DNA of 64,000 nucleotides from JBJSXJ01 sp044235425 (GCA_044235425.1 JBIIHW010000016.1:1-64000), one strand, 5' to 3'; shown: positions 35,601 through 44,858, counted from the stretch's first letter. Notes: generated by a model from the sequence alone, not told the origin. Translations and numbers: made by a program.

Positions 35601-37017
35601 CTGGTGCGCGCAGATGGAAGCGATAAAAGCCGGTTTGAAAACGCTGTTTTTCACCGGCAATCTCGCCGCTGAAGCCCGCGTAGCCAACCATCCCGTAGTA
35701 CCAATTGTCGAGTCCATAACGGAGATTACTCGGCCCGGCATGCGTGTCACCGGTCGACCAGCCTGTGAACAAGACCTGACGCACATCCGCGACATCGTCA
35801 CCCGTCGTGTCTTTCAAGAACAAGGTGTGCGGAGCTTGATGAACGATTACGCCGCCATAGGCAAACGTGAGACTGGTCGGGATGCTCAGCTTGTCCGCAA
35901 ACACAGTGAATTTGTCCGCTTGACCGTCGCCATCGGTGTCTTCGCAGATGCGAATGCGATCACGTCCCTGGCCTTCCGGCTGCATGTCATTCGGGTAATC
36001 GAATGATTCGCAAACCCACAGTCGTCCGCGTTCATCCCAGTTAATGGCGATGGGCTTTCCCTGCAGCTGCGGCTCGGAAACGAACAATTTCACCTGAAAT
36101 CCGACTGGAGTGACGATGTGCTGCAGCGAATCGGCGGGCTTGAGCGGCGCCTGCATCTTCTTCAGCGGCTCGTCGATCGTGCCCCATTTTTTGCTAGGAG
36201 GATAAAACGGAATGACGGCGTCGAGGTATTCGAACTTGACCGCCTGAGCAGCGATCTTTGTCATTTCGGGACGGTCGGCAAACGTCGGCACCGTGGCGGG
36301 ATCCAGTCCAATGGCCCAGCGCGTGCCGCGTTCGACCAAATTATGAAATCCGGCATGTCCCCACGTGCGATCATCGTGTCCCCAGGCCGTGTAGAACACA
36401 CGTCCCTTCCCTTCCTCGCGGACCCAGGTCCACGGTTCGCGACCTTGATCATCGACGCGGAATTCCAGCACCGTGCGACCTTGATCGTTGTGCTTGTGAT
36501 GCACATAGGTCTCATCCCAGCTTTCAAAACCGCGATAGCCCTTCATGATGGGATGATTCGGCTGAGCTATTTCGGTGCGAAACGTGCCAGTGCCATGGCT
36601 GCGAAACTGCCCGCCCACAAGCGCAATATAGGCCGGCGAATTCAGAAAACAGAACGAAGCACAGTGCAGCGGAATAAGTCCGCGTCCACCGCGCACATAC
36701 TCCAGCAACGCCCGCTCCTCGTCCGGTTTGATTTCCGTCAAATTGGCGTAAATCATCAACCCGGAGTACTCACCCAACGTCCGCGGATTCAAGGAGTCGG
36801 TGCGATCGGTATAAGTGAGTTCGATCCCACGCTCTGCGAAGACCGGTGCCAGTTGCTTGAATCGCAGAGCCGGTTGATGGTGACCGTTGTCACCCAGAAA
36901 AAGAATTTTTACTCGCGGAGGGTCGGCCGCAGCTGCGACTTGACTGCTCAAGACGTTAAATGCCAGTGCTAAACAGAGCCCAACAGCCAGCCCGAACAGG
37001 CGTCCAAAACGCTTCAT
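32629..37017 (-). CDS. Giant exported ThuA - PVC-type dehydrogenase/propeller - HEAT - cytochrome c protein
   Basis: The 1462-residue protein has a signal peptide (FGLAVGLCLALAFNVLSSQV). A ThuA-like domain covers about 30-260 (VKILFLGDNGHHQPALRF, HCASFCFLNSPAYIALVGGQF). Next is the PVC-type membrane-bound dehydrogenase domain, a propeller, at about 305-700, with GFQVKLFVSEPQL, GRLWVCESFDYPND and RICEDTDGDGQADKF. A HEAT-like alpha repeat region covers about 700-1120, then a heme domain with CAKCH near 1152 (KKQCAKCHLHSGEGN, GPDLTGM) and a C-terminal beta domain. This set is common in planctomycetes, presumably for periplasmic oxidation of sugars or related compounds; the substrate is unknown. 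It ends the DUF1592-DUF1552 cassette 120 bases downstream of the DUF1552 gene. Confidence 0.88.
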   Translation of the reverse strand: MKRFGRLFGLAVGLCLALAFNVLSSQVAAAADPPRVKILFLGDNGHHQPALRFKQLAPVFAERGIELTYTDRTDSLNPRTLGEYSGLMIYANLTEIKPDEERALLEYVRGGRGLIPLHCASFCFLNSPAYIALVGGQFRSHGTGTFRTEIAQPNHPIMKGYRGFESWDETYVHHKHNDQGRTVLEFRVDDQGREPWTWVREEGKGRVFYTAWGHDDRTWGHAGFHNLVERGTRWAIGLDPATVPTFADRPEMTKIAAQAVKFEYLDAVIPFYPPSKKWGTIDEPLKKMQAPLKPADSLQHIVTPVGFQVKLFVSEPQLQGKPIAINWDERGRLWVCESFDYPNDMQPEGQGRDRIRICEDTDGDGQADKFTVFADKLSIPTSLTFAYGGVIVHQAPHTLFLKDTTGDDVADVRQVLFTGWSTGDTHAGPSNLRYGLDNWYYGMVGYAGFSGEIAGEKQRFQTGFYRFHLRAPAAGKAYPEVDKFEFLRNTSNNSWGVGFSEEGVLFGSTANGNPSVYLPLPNRYYESVRGWSSSVLGTIAESNKIEPLTEKVRQVDHHGGFTAAAGHALYTARSYPQEYWNRTAFVTEPTGHLAATFTIQKQGANYRSKNSWNLFASDDEWSAPIIVEVGPDGSAWVVDWYNFIVQHNPTPAGFKTGKGNAYEIDLRDKKHGRVYRVVHVDGKPSPAAALAGATPAQQVAALDNPNMLWRLHAQRLLIEKADKEVVPGLLARLSKPQPDAIGLDVGAIHAVAVLNGLQAVEEQSSPAQKAVIDALRHPSAGVRRNAIAALPSKTAASALLAANLLSDADGQVRLATLLKLSESPANQEVAQKLVAFLAAGGAADNWLLDAATTAAAAHDRYFLISVAKSGEAVAARPEALARITIVAEHFARGKPVETVGDLVVALASADQRSTSAILAGLERGWPKDAPGKLNDATEKALLGLLEKLPPGSRAQLVNLATRWGSKKLETYAAEIAKSFLAIVRDDKAADEARSTAARQLIEFRPKDESAIRDLLSVFGPRTSPELGKGLCEALALSEASAAGTLIVEKFGAMTPASRPTAVRVLLSRPEWSAAMIDAVEKATLPLGDLTLDQKQALAAHPDKKLAERAKKLLEKGGGLPNPDRQKVVDELMPITKRTGNAGHGKDVYKKQCAKCHLHSGEGNKIGPDLTGMAVHPKHELLIHILDPSRSVEGNFRVYSVVTEDGRVMQGLLASESKTAIEIFDAEGKKHALQRDEIEQLVASPKSLMPEGFEKQVTADDLCDLLEFLTQRGKFVPIPLDKYATAVSTKGLFFSEQSEVERMIFADWGPKSFEGVPFSLVDPQGQQVPNIILLHGPNGTLPPKMPKTVTLPCNAPARAIHLLSGVSGWGHPASGVGSVSMIVRLHYADGQKEDHELKNGEHFADYIRRVDVPGSKFAFALRGQQLRYLSVQPKRADVIEKIELVKGPDGSSPIVMAVTVESR

Positions 37018-37137
37018 CGATGGTTCCAGATATGAAAGTATCAGTGAGTCTAAGCGAACGAGAAAGACGAGAAACCCGCAACTCCCGGAATCAGCTCTTG
37101 CATGAGTCCCTGACGCCGAGCGTGATCGACGACGGTA

Positions 37138-38505
37138 TCAAACCGTCAATCGACCGGAGCTATCGCCGAGTTTATCGCAGGGGACCGACATCCAATCAAG
37201 CATGGAAAGGTAGAGATTGGTGAGCGGTGTGCCGTTGGGGAATTTCAGATGTCGCCCGGTCTGCAGCCGGCCACCCGCCTTTCCGGCGAGCATAATCGGC
37301 AAGTTGTCGTGATTGTGAGCGTCGCCGTCGCCAATGCCGCTGCCATACACAATCATGCAGTTATCCAGCAGCGAACGCTCACCCTCTCGGGTCTCTTTCA
37401 GTTTCTTCAGCAGGTAAGCGAGCTGGGTGGCGTGGAAGCGATTGATCTGACTGATCTTTTCTTGTTTGCCCTTGTCGCGGCCATGATGAGACAAGTCATG
37501 GTGCCCCTCGGGCACATTCATGAACGCATAGCTGCGATTGCTGCCCTCATTCGCATGCACGAACGTGGCGACGCGAGTGGTATCAGTCTGAAAGGAGAGC
37601 ACGAGCAGGTCGGACAGAATCCGCAAATGATCCTCGTAGCTGCCCGGCACTCCGCTGGGCTTCGCAAAGTTCGAGACGGCCGGATCGTTGCTAGCGCGCT
37701 GCGCCTTCGCAATCCGCTGTTCAAGTTCGCGCACGGCCGACAGATATTCGTCTAACTTGCGACGATCGCTGGCACCAAGATTCTGATTCAACCGTTTCGC
37801 GTCGTCGCGGACCAGATCGAGCACGCTTTGGTTATAGCGTTCGCGTTTGGCTCGAGCTTCCGCCGACTCACCTTCCCGACCATTAGAAAACAGGCGATCG
37901 AAAATCAGCTGCGGGTTCGTCTCCTTCGGAATCGGCTGCTGTTCATTACGCCAAGCGATGTTCGCCGAGTAGGCGCAGCTATAGCCGGAGTCGCAGTTGC
38001 CAGATTGCCCACCGGCGTCGCCTCCGATTTCGATGGAGGCGAATCGCGTTTGCTTACCGACATGACGGGCCGCCACTTGATCGACCGACACACCAGCTCG
38101 AATGTCCGCTCCAAATGTCTTGCGTGCTTGTGTGCCCGTGAGGAAGGTAGCGAGTGCTCGAGCGTGATCGCCGGGACCGTCGCCATTGGCGTTTGCTTTG
38201 AGCTGCGAGAGGCCGGTGAGGATATTGAAATCGCCGCGCAGTTCGGCCAGCGGTTCCAGGATTCTCGGCAGTGCGTAGTCGGCGCCTTCGGTTGCCGGCG
38301 TCCAGTCCGGCATGTGCATGCCGTTGGGAACGTACAGAAATGCCATCCGCAGTGGTGCGGCGGATGCACCGGCAGCATCAACGGCAGCGTGCGCGTCACG
38401 CGCGCGAGCGGGAGTCATCACTTCGAGCAGCGGCAGCGCCAGTGCAGTGCCCATTCCGCGCAGCACCGTCCGCCGTGACATGCCATTCGCCGAAATCCTA
38501 CTCAT
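37138..38505 (-). CDS. DUF1552 protein, Tat-type signal
   Basis: The 455-residue protein starts at ATG 38505 with AGGAGAGG close by. The N-terminus MSRRTVLRGMGTALALPLLE is a twin-arginine-like signal, which suggests export folded. Other landmarks are FLYVPNGMHMPDW, DHARALATFLTGTQARKT, NEGSNRSYAFMNVPEGHHD and VYGSGIGDGDAHNHDNLPI. The latter HNHDNLP pattern with several His/Asp residues suggests a metal site. DUF1552 proteins occur next to DUF1592 cytochromes in planctomycetes and their activity is unknown. It resembles the DUF1552 protein at 59.9-61.3 kb closely enough to be its paralogue. Confidence 0.92.
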   Translation of the reverse strand: MSRISANGMSRRTVLRGMGTALALPLLEVMTPARARDAHAAVDAAGASAAPLRMAFLYVPNGMHMPDWTPATEGADYALPRILEPLAELRGDFNILTGLSQLKANANGDGPGDHARALATFLTGTQARKTFGADIRAGVSVDQVAARHVGKQTRFASIEIGGDAGGQSGNCDSGYSCAYSANIAWRNEQQPIPKETNPQLIFDRLFSNGREGESAEARAKRERYNQSVLDLVRDDAKRLNQNLGASDRRKLDEYLSAVRELEQRIAKAQRASNDPAVSNFAKPSGVPGSYEDHLRILSDLLVLSFQTDTTRVATFVHANEGSNRSYAFMNVPEGHHDLSHHGRDKGKQEKISQINRFHATQLAYLLKKLKETREGERSLLDNCMIVYGSGIGDGDAHNHDNLPIMLAGKAGGRLQTGRHLKFPNGTPLTNLYLSMLDWMSVPCDKLGDSSGRLTV

Positions 38506-38597
38506 GATACCTCTCCTCGATGTTAAACCGAACGCACAAAACCTAGACGTAAGAAAACTAGGAGGCGCAAATTCGTCGCTCCCCCAAAATCACCGAC

Positions 38598-41075
38598 TTA
38601 TGGTTGTGCCGCCTCGCGGGGCACGCCTTGGCGTTTCCGGAAAGCGTCACTTAGGACCACCTCTCGCACGAGTACCGAAAATCGATTGTCTTGCTCGGCC
38701 ACTTTCTTGGCAATCTGATTGACGGCACACACGTCATAGTATTCCAAACCTCGACCCAGTGCATAGGTCAACAGCTTCTCAGCCAAGCAGCGGCGGAACT
38801 CGTCCTGCCGTGCCAGCAGAATCGTCTTCAGCTCGGCAGGCCCTTGAAACTTTCGCCCGTCGGCAAATTCCCCCGAGGCGTCGACCGGATGCTCACCCTC
38901 TTTCTCTCGCCATGCACCGATGGCATCGTAGTTTTCCAGTCCAAAGCCAACGGGGTCCATCAGCTGATGGCAGGCGGCACAGGCCGGATTGACGCGGTGC
39001 TGCTCCATCCGCTGTCGCAAGGTGCCGCTGAGCGGCTTACCTTTTCCATCGGCCAGTTCGGGTACATTCGGTGGTGGTGGCGGCGGCGGTGCGGCAAACA
39101 GATTCTCCAGGACCCACTTCCCGCGTTTCACCGGTGAGGTGCGTGTGGGATTCGATGTGACCGCCAAGATACTCGCCTGTCCCAAGAGACCACCACGCTG
39201 CGCCTTATCCACCGCCACTCGCTGAAATCCTTCGCCCATCCAGCCGCTCAGCCCGTAATGCTTCGCCAGTCGCTCGTTTACGAACGTGTAATCCGCATCA
39301 AGGAACTCCAGGACGCTACGGTCGCTGCGCATGATGTGCGCGAAGAAGAGTTCGGTTTCGCGTCGCATGGCGGCTTTCAGCTGTTCATCAAACGCGGGGA
39401 ACTGTTTCTTGTCCGCCAGAAACTGGTCGAGGTTACGAAGCTGCAGCCATTGCCCCGCGAAGTTTTCCACGAGCGCATCGGCACGCGGGTCCAGCAGCAG
39501 CCGCTGCGCTTGTGCCGCGAACTTTTCGGGGTCACGCAGCTGCCCGTCCCGCGCCGCCCGAAATAATTCATCGTCCGGCAACGAGCTCCAAAGAAAATAT
39601 GACAACCGGGTGGCCAGTTCAAAATCGCTGAGATCACGAATTTCACCGGGCGGCGGATCACGTTCCAGCTTGAATAGGAATTGGGGTGAGACGAGGATCG
39701 CCTGCAGCGCCACTTGCATACCACGCTCAAAGGAATCGCCTTGCTGATGAGCGAGTTCGACGAGACTGGCGAGCCGCTGCAATTCTTCGGGTGTGGCGGC
39801 ACGACGAAAGGCGCGGCTGGCGATCGGTCGCAGTAAATCAGTCGCCACCTGCTGACGTTCCGCTGCCGGTGCTGTTTTCGGCACCGTCCGAGTCACGATC
39901 CGTTTGTGCGACGCCGGCAAAGCCTCGTCACTTAAGCCCAGCGGTCCGATTACCGCCAACGCCTGGACAGCCAAGTTGCGATCTCCGCGCAGCTTGGGGT
40001 CTTCCGCTTTCGGCATGTAGTAGTCGTTCAAAAAGGAAACGGCAAATTCATGTCTCCCCGCCGGCACTTCCACAACAAGCTCAAACCACTGCGGGTTATT
40101 ACGCGCATTCGGTACATCGAACACCTTGAGTTCCTTGCCGTCCAGCAAAAAGGCCATGCGACAGGGATCGGGCCCCGCTTGATCGCCGCTGGCCTGAGCC
40201 CGCAGGACATACTGCGCCGTGGCGGGGAAATCGAATTGAGCGGGAGCCTTGCCTTGCGAGGGTAAATCGCGTCCCTTCGCAGTCTTAACCGGCGCATTCT
40301 CCCGCTCGCCGGTGACAATCGTCGTCCGCGCGACTCGGTCGGCAGCGTCCAGATAACGTTCCAGCAGCACGGGCGGAATCGTCAGCACATCGCCAATATT
40401 GTCAAACCCGTAGCCCACATCGTCCGAGGGGAACTCATCGGCAACTTTCAGATCAATGCCCAGTAAGTCGCGAATGGTGTTGTTGTATTCGACGCGGTTG
40501 AGTCGCCGTACGGTCACTCGCCCCGGCTGGACTGGCCCAGAGCAGTCGGCGGTCAGGGCATACGATTGGATCCAGCCGAGCAGCTTTTGGCGTTCGTCGT
40601 CGGTCGGCTGATCGTGATCGCGAGGCGGCATGATGCGTCCCTGCAATTGACGATTGATCTTTTGCCAAGCCGCACGCTGCGTGGTTCGTGCCGTCTCCTC
40701 GCGATAACGATCCAGCGCGATGCCGCTCTCCGGCTTCTCACCAGAATGGCAATCGAAGCAGTATTTTTGCAGCAGCGGACGGATATCAGTGTCGTACTTG
40801 AGCTGCAGCCCGGGAGCGGCTTGTGGTTCGGCGGCTTTTTGTTCGGCAGCTTTTTGTTCGGCAGCTTTTTGTTCGGCGGCTTTTTGTTCGGCGGCTTTTT
40901 GTTCGGCGGCCAGCGCGACCCGACAAACGACATCGCCGAGGCCGGGTGGCAGGTTAGCCAGGCCCAACAGAAGCGGTAGCAGCGTAACGACGAGGCGCCG
41001 CAGCGATCGTGACCGCGAGGCTTGTGAGCTCGCCGCGCGGGTCTCCAAATCGTGCCAACTCTTCTTTCCGTTCAT
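38598..41075 (-). CDS. DUF1592-type planctomycete cytochrome protein (PSD1 architecture)
   Basis: From the ATG at 41075 (AAGGA eight bases upstream) it has 825 residues. After a signal region (RRLVVTLLPLLLGLANLPPG) lies an AEQKA repeat, then a heme motif CFDCH (LLQKYCFDCHSGEKPES) of the PSCyt1 type. Next come the DUF1587 block (VTVRRLNRVEYNNTIRDLLG), the DUF1592 block (SRAFRRAATPEELQRL, YFLWSSLPDDELF) and DUF1588 (TSPVKRGKWVLENLF). A second heme motif CAACH is in NPACAACHQLMDPVGFGLEN, and the DUF1585 end is LTYALGRGLEYYD. It is exported and probably passes electrons, but the reaction is unknown. It heads a minus-strand operon with DUF1552 and the giant ThuA protein. Confidence 0.93.
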   Translation of the reverse strand: MNGKKSWHDLETRAASSQASRSRSLRRLVVTLLPLLLGLANLPPGLGDVVCRVALAAEQKAAEQKAAEQKAAEQKAAEQKAAEPQAAPGLQLKYDTDIRPLLQKYCFDCHSGEKPESGIALDRYREETARTTQRAAWQKINRQLQGRIMPPRDHDQPTDDERQKLLGWIQSYALTADCSGPVQPGRVTVRRLNRVEYNNTIRDLLGIDLKVADEFPSDDVGYGFDNIGDVLTIPPVLLERYLDAADRVARTTIVTGERENAPVKTAKGRDLPSQGKAPAQFDFPATAQYVLRAQASGDQAGPDPCRMAFLLDGKELKVFDVPNARNNPQWFELVVEVPAGRHEFAVSFLNDYYMPKAEDPKLRGDRNLAVQALAVIGPLGLSDEALPASHKRIVTRTVPKTAPAAERQQVATDLLRPIASRAFRRAATPEELQRLASLVELAHQQGDSFERGMQVALQAILVSPQFLFKLERDPPPGEIRDLSDFELATRLSYFLWSSLPDDELFRAARDGQLRDPEKFAAQAQRLLLDPRADALVENFAGQWLQLRNLDQFLADKKQFPAFDEQLKAAMRRETELFFAHIMRSDRSVLEFLDADYTFVNERLAKHYGLSGWMGEGFQRVAVDKAQRGGLLGQASILAVTSNPTRTSPVKRGKWVLENLFAAPPPPPPPNVPELADGKGKPLSGTLRQRMEQHRVNPACAACHQLMDPVGFGLENYDAIGAWREKEGEHPVDASGEFADGRKFQGPAELKTILLARQDEFRRCLAEKLLTYALGRGLEYYDVCAVNQIAKKVAEQDNRFSVLVREVVLSDAFRKRQGVPREAAQP
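40831..40905. repeat. In-frame tandem array, five 15-bp units
   Basis: GCGGCTTTTTGTTCG (with GCAGC in two units) is repeated five times, with a diverged sixth unit before it at 40816-40830. It codes for AEQKA pentapeptides, placed just after the signal peptide of the DUF1592 protein. The paralogue at 61.3-63.8 kb has no such array, so it arose after the duplication. Confidence 0.93.
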
Positions 41076-41307
41076 ATCGGTCGTCCTTGTTTCCCACGAT
41101 AGATCGGCTGCGCCGTAACCACTCGTTTGCCTCGCGCACCTGCCGCGTCGGTACGCACGTTCAAACCTCTTTGGTAATCTAGTCGAGGAAGGAACGTTCC
41201 GGCAACCAGCGAACCGCCCCCGAGGCTGCGCGGGCTTTACAAGGACGGAGTCGCCTTGCATGATCCGTCACTGGCTCGACTGCGTAGATTAGGCTAGAGC
41301 GAAACTT

Positions 41308-42630
41308 ATGGACCGCCGGAAGACTTCTAGCATGCAACACGATCAAGCAGCCGCACGGGACACGGAGCCCGCCCCTGAGCTGACGGCAGACAACGCTGTT
41401 TCTGTGGCAACAGCGACGCCGAAGGCGACGAAGCGCAGGTGGCTCTGGATCACACTCACGCTCGTCACGCTCATCCTGATCGGAAGCGGTTACCCGCTGC
41501 TCAAGTGGTATCAAGGAGAACAACTGGAAGCGGCCTGTCGGCAGGCGCTGCGTGCGAAAAACTGGGAGCAGCTCGCGACTCTCGCGGCACGCTACAGCGA
41601 CTGGCAGTCGCAACAAGCGGCCCCCTGGATGTATCGAGCGCAAGCGGCCCACGAACTGGGACAAATTGCGGAGTCCGCGGATTATTTAGATCGTTTACCC
41701 GACCACGATCGACGAACTCCCGCCGCCCTGCTGGAACGTGCTACGCTCCTCTTTGGCCCGCTCAACCGCCCACTCGACGCCGAACAAACCTGCCTGCGAG
41801 CTTTACGATTGAATCCGTCGCTCGTCGACGCTCATCGCCGCTTGATTTACTTTTACGCCTTCACGCTCCAGCGTCAGAAGATGGTCGCTCAGATTCGCAA
41901 GGCGATTGAGTATGAGTGTGATCTGCCGGAGACGTATATTTATCTGCTTTCCCAGGACTGGCTGTCGTTCGGCAACGCCTATCAAGAGAATACCAGGTGG
42001 ATGCAGAGCGACCGGGATTCCGAACTGTTTTTAGTTGCTCGAGCAATCTATCGCGTGACCACTCAGGGGCTGGATGAAAAACCCGATAACGACACGGTCG
42101 TGGTGGAGGATGACACGGAAGGATTGCCTTACCACCGCAAAGTGCTGCAGGGCTACTTTGAAAAGTTCCCGCAGAACCTGGAACTGCTGGTCTTTTATCT
42201 GCGGCAGGCCAGTAACGATGGCGATCAAGAACAAGTATCGCAGCTCCTCGCTCAAGCTCCCGCCGCCGCTGCTCAAGACAATCGTTTCTGGCGCTACCAA
42301 GGCTGGCTGCACCAGGCCCGCGGGGAACTGGCAGAAGCCGAAGAGTCGTATCGGACAGCTTTGAAGCTAAATCCCTACGATCACATCAGTCCACATCAAC
42401 TCGCCGCCGTGCTGCGTCGGCGACAAGCAGCCAAAGAGGAGATCGACGAGCTGGAGCGGCGCTATCAGGAAGGTTCCAAGCTGCGTCGTGAGATTCTTGC
42501 TCTCCCCGATGTCACCAAAGCACCTCCCACCTTGCTGACGCGGATCGCTGAACATGCAGTCGCGTGCGGCGAGAGTCAGACGGCCGAGCAGCTGCGGCGG
42601 CGGTTGGAGCTGATACGACGCATGCGTTAG
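41308..42630 (+). CDS. Membrane-anchored TPR protein
   Basis: The 440-residue protein has a polar head, one transmembrane helix at about 46-70 (WLWITLTLVTLILIGSGYPL), and TPR-like helical repeats, among them AEQTCLRALRLNPSLVDAHR and AEESYRTALKLNPYDHISPH. It would sit with its repeats on the non-cytoplasmic side. The gene is divergent from the DUF1592 operon, with 230 bases between them. No enzyme motif is seen; a scaffold role is inferred. The second ATG, at 41332, is an equally possible start. Confidence 0.75.
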   Translation: MDRRKTSSMQHDQAAARDTEPAPELTADNAVSVATATPKATKRRWLWITLTLVTLILIGSGYPLLKWYQGEQLEAACRQALRAKNWEQLATLAARYSDWQSQQAAPWMYRAQAAHELGQIAESADYLDRLPDHDRRTPAALLERATLLFGPLNRPLDAEQTCLRALRLNPSLVDAHRRLIYFYAFTLQRQKMVAQIRKAIEYECDLPETYIYLLSQDWLSFGNAYQENTRWMQSDRDSELFLVARAIYRVTTQGLDEKPDNDTVVVEDDTEGLPYHRKVLQGYFEKFPQNLELLVFYLRQASNDGDQEQVSQLLAQAPAAAAQDNRFWRYQGWLHQARGELAEAEESYRTALKLNPYDHISPHQLAAVLRRRQAAKEEIDELERRYQEGSKLRREILALPDVTKAPPTLLTRIAEHAVACGESQTAEQLRRRLELIRRMR

Positions 42631-43055
42631 GGTCGTGGTTTCACGAGGGCGGGAACGTTTTGGGAGCAGTCGGCGGGCTACTACCTGAGGTCCATCACCG
42701 GGCACCCCACCTGCTGGATCACACAGGCATCCACGTTGGCAGGGTTCTTGATCGGCAAGACACCCTGGACCTGAACGAAAACTATCCATTGATAAATCGA
42801 ATGGATCCCCTTTCTCACTCCTTCCACCAGCTCGAGGGGTGGTCCGCAGAAACAGCTCTAAGATATTATTCCTCGACCATTTAGGGGATTGACGACGACC
42901 GGCGGTAAATCGTGATCGAGTGCTTCGGAGAGCGATGGGGGGAAACAATCTCGCGACGGTGCAACTTTCGGAGCCCTTTGGGGTTGAAAACTTCCCTCAA
43001 TTCACCGATAACGGTCGCGATCGTACTCTTAACAACTTCTATACAGGAGTGGTCT
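42631..43055. other. Intergenic region upstream of small lipoprotein
   Basis: This 425-base stretch has no convincing gene. The frame upstream of the lipoprotein stays open to 42912, but that part reads as non-protein, whereas AGGAG stands before the GTG at 43056. It presumably contains the promoter for the lipoprotein; no hairpin with T-tract is seen after the TPR gene. Confidence 0.5.
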
Positions 43056-43514
43056 GTGAACAAAATGAAGGCTTTCTTGGCAGTCGTGTTGGTGTTGGGA
43101 CTGAGTGTCCTGGGATGTGGCCCGAGCGGTCCTAAGACGTATCCCGTCAAGGGGAAAGTGACGATTGGCGGGCAGCCCGCGAACAATGTCACCATCAATT
43201 TTGGTCCCACGGGTGCGGGCGGCTCGGTAGCCAGTGGCGTCGTGACCAATGGTCAGTATGAATTGCTGACCGGAAATTCAAGCGCCAAGGGCGCCATGGT
43301 AGGCAAGTACCGCGTTTACTTCTCGCAGGCGGCAGATGCGAGCTCGGCAATGCCCGACTACAGCAAGATGGGCGCCGACGGCGGTCCGCCGGGAACCACG
43401 CCTGCTCCTTATGCTGCCGAATATGGCGACGCGAACAACTCACCTTTGGAAAAGGAAGTGGTTGCCGGCCCGAACACGTTCGATTTCGATATTCCAGCGC
43501 CAGCAGCTAAATAG
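43056..43514 (+). CDS. Small lipoprotein with a beta-sandwich (carboxypeptidase-regulatory-like) domain
   Basis: From the GTG at 43056 (AGGAG seven bases before) it has 152 residues. It has a lipobox LSVLGC near residue 21 (AFLAVVLVLGLSVLGCG), then YPVKGKVTIGGQPANNVTINF and GQYELLTGNSSAKGAMVGKY, the look of small planctomycete lipoproteins with a transthyretin-like fold. These are often found next to DUF1559 prepilin-like genes, as here with 170 bases between. Function unknown. Confidence 0.8.
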   Translation: MNKMKAFLAVVLVLGLSVLGCGPSGPKTYPVKGKVTIGGQPANNVTINFGPTGAGGSVASGVVTNGQYELLTGNSSAKGAMVGKYRVYFSQAADASSAMPDYSKMGADGGPPGTTPAPYAAEYGDANNSPLEKEVVAGPNTFDFDIPAPAAK

Positions 43515-43684
43515 CCGATGCATAGAGTTAGTCCGTGGCCGAAAAGATTTTGGCTCCGGTTGGTCCCTGGTTCAGGTTCAATTTTGTCGTTTTACTTGCG
43601 ATTTTTAAGCTCGGTAGCTAGCGTTAGTTAGAGCTTGATGGTTGAAGAGTTCTTTTTTCTATTTTCACAGCGGGAGGGTCTATC

Positions 43685-44779
43685 GTGGCAAAGCGTTCTT
43701 TTTCTCTGCCGACGCGACGCGGTTTCACACTGGTGGAACTGCTCGTCGTCATCGCCATCATTGGCATCTTGGTGGCGCTGCTGCTGCCGGCCGTTCAGGC
43801 CGCACGCGAAGCAGCTCGCCGAATCAACTGCAGCAATAACCTCAAGCAGCTTTCGTTGGCGTGCCATAACTACGCCGACAAGTACAACGAGGGATTGCCA
43901 TGGAACTCGGATCCTGGCAGCGTTGGTCACGATGCGACCGTGAGCTACAACGGTGAACAGCGCTTCAACGTCAAGGCTTTTTCGTGGATTTTCTCGACAC
44001 TGCCTTACATCGAACAAGGTCCTCTTTACGATCAGTTCTGGCTGAACGAGCCCGTGCAGACCGTGGCGAACAACGGCAATAACAGCCCGAACGCCAACCC
44101 AGCTAACGGCTTGATCAACCGCAACCTGAAGCAGACCGTGATCAAGGCGTTGATTTGCCCGTCGAATCAACAGCCCGGCCTGCGACTGAATCAGTGGTCC
44201 AGCTACAACGACACGGCCGGCACCACTGCCGGTGGTACGGACTACGTCGGCTCCCTTGGTCACGTATGGCACGGCTGGAAGGACTGCGGTGCGGTTCCAG
44301 AATGGCCTGACCCGACCGGACAGAATCGGTTCGTGCGTGGTAGCCAAGGCACTCCTTGGATCGACGGCAACAATGATACCTCCGTCGTGAACGGCAACGG
44401 TGTGTTCAAGATCCACGGCAACTTCCGTTTGGCAGACATCCTCGACGGTACCTCAAACACCCTGATGGTGTTCGAAGACATGCACTGGCGTGGTGGCAAT
44501 GCGACGAACGTTCCGCTCGATCGCAACCATACCGACGATGCTGCGTGGATCTCGCCAGTGTCGGCCGTTCAGGCTCTGCGTAACCCCATGAACAACCGCA
44601 ACAAGGCGTGGTTGCAGGGTGCTGGCGACGTTCGCTGCCACGGCTGGTCCAGCAACCACCCCGGTGGTGCCATGGCCGCTCGTGCTGACGCAACCGTGCA
44701 GTACTACGCTGAGTCGATCGACCGCGTGGTGCAGTACTCGCTGGCCACTCGCGCTGGCGGTGAAACCCAGTCGCAGTAG
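43685..44779 (+). CDS. DUF1559 prepilin-like protein
   Basis: The 364-residue protein opens with a class III prepilin signal, RRGFTLVELLVVIAIIGILV, which a prepilin peptidase would cut after Gly, then LLLPAVQAAREAARR, and a DUF1559 body (NLKQLSLACHNYADKYN). Near the end the usual H-x9-DG motif reads HPGGAMAARADATVQ, with Asp-Ala in place of Asp-Gly. The start is a GTG at 43685 with GGGAGGG seven bases upstream. Planctomycete genomes carry many such genes; whether they form pilus-like fibres is not known. A strong terminator follows at 44822. Confidence 0.92.
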   Translation: MAKRSFSLPTRRGFTLVELLVVIAIIGILVALLLPAVQAAREAARRINCSNNLKQLSLACHNYADKYNEGLPWNSDPGSVGHDATVSYNGEQRFNVKAFSWIFSTLPYIEQGPLYDQFWLNEPVQTVANNGNNSPNANPANGLINRNLKQTVIKALICPSNQQPGLRLNQWSSYNDTAGTTAGGTDYVGSLGHVWHGWKDCGAVPEWPDPTGQNRFVRGSQGTPWIDGNNDTSVVNGNGVFKIHGNFRLADILDGTSNTLMVFEDMHWRGGNATNVPLDRNHTDDAAWISPVSAVQALRNPMNNRNKAWLQGAGDVRCHGWSSNHPGGAMAARADATVQYYAESIDRVVQYSLATRAGGETQSQ

Positions 44780-44821
44780 TTGGTGGCGTACTCGGTACGC
44801 TCCCATTTGAAGATCAAATTC

Positions 44822-44858
44822 AAAGCCCGCGTGATCTCTGGTCACTCGGGCTTTTTTT
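44822..44858 (+). terminator. Rho-independent terminator of the DUF1559 gene
   Basis: AAAGCCCG (44822-44829) pairs with CGGGCTTT (44847-44854), an inner GTGA/TCAC can extend the stem, and seven T's end the structure. It lies 43 bases after the stop. Confidence 0.93.

Noticed and set aside
32629..37017. Several separate genes in place of one giant protein
   Set aside because: One uninterrupted frame covers a signal peptide, ThuA, propeller, HEAT and heme domains in the order seen in planctomycete fusion proteins.
42912..43055. N-terminal extension of the small lipoprotein
   Set aside because: A GTG at 43056 with AGGAG before it opens a lipoprotein signal; the extension would bury that signal.
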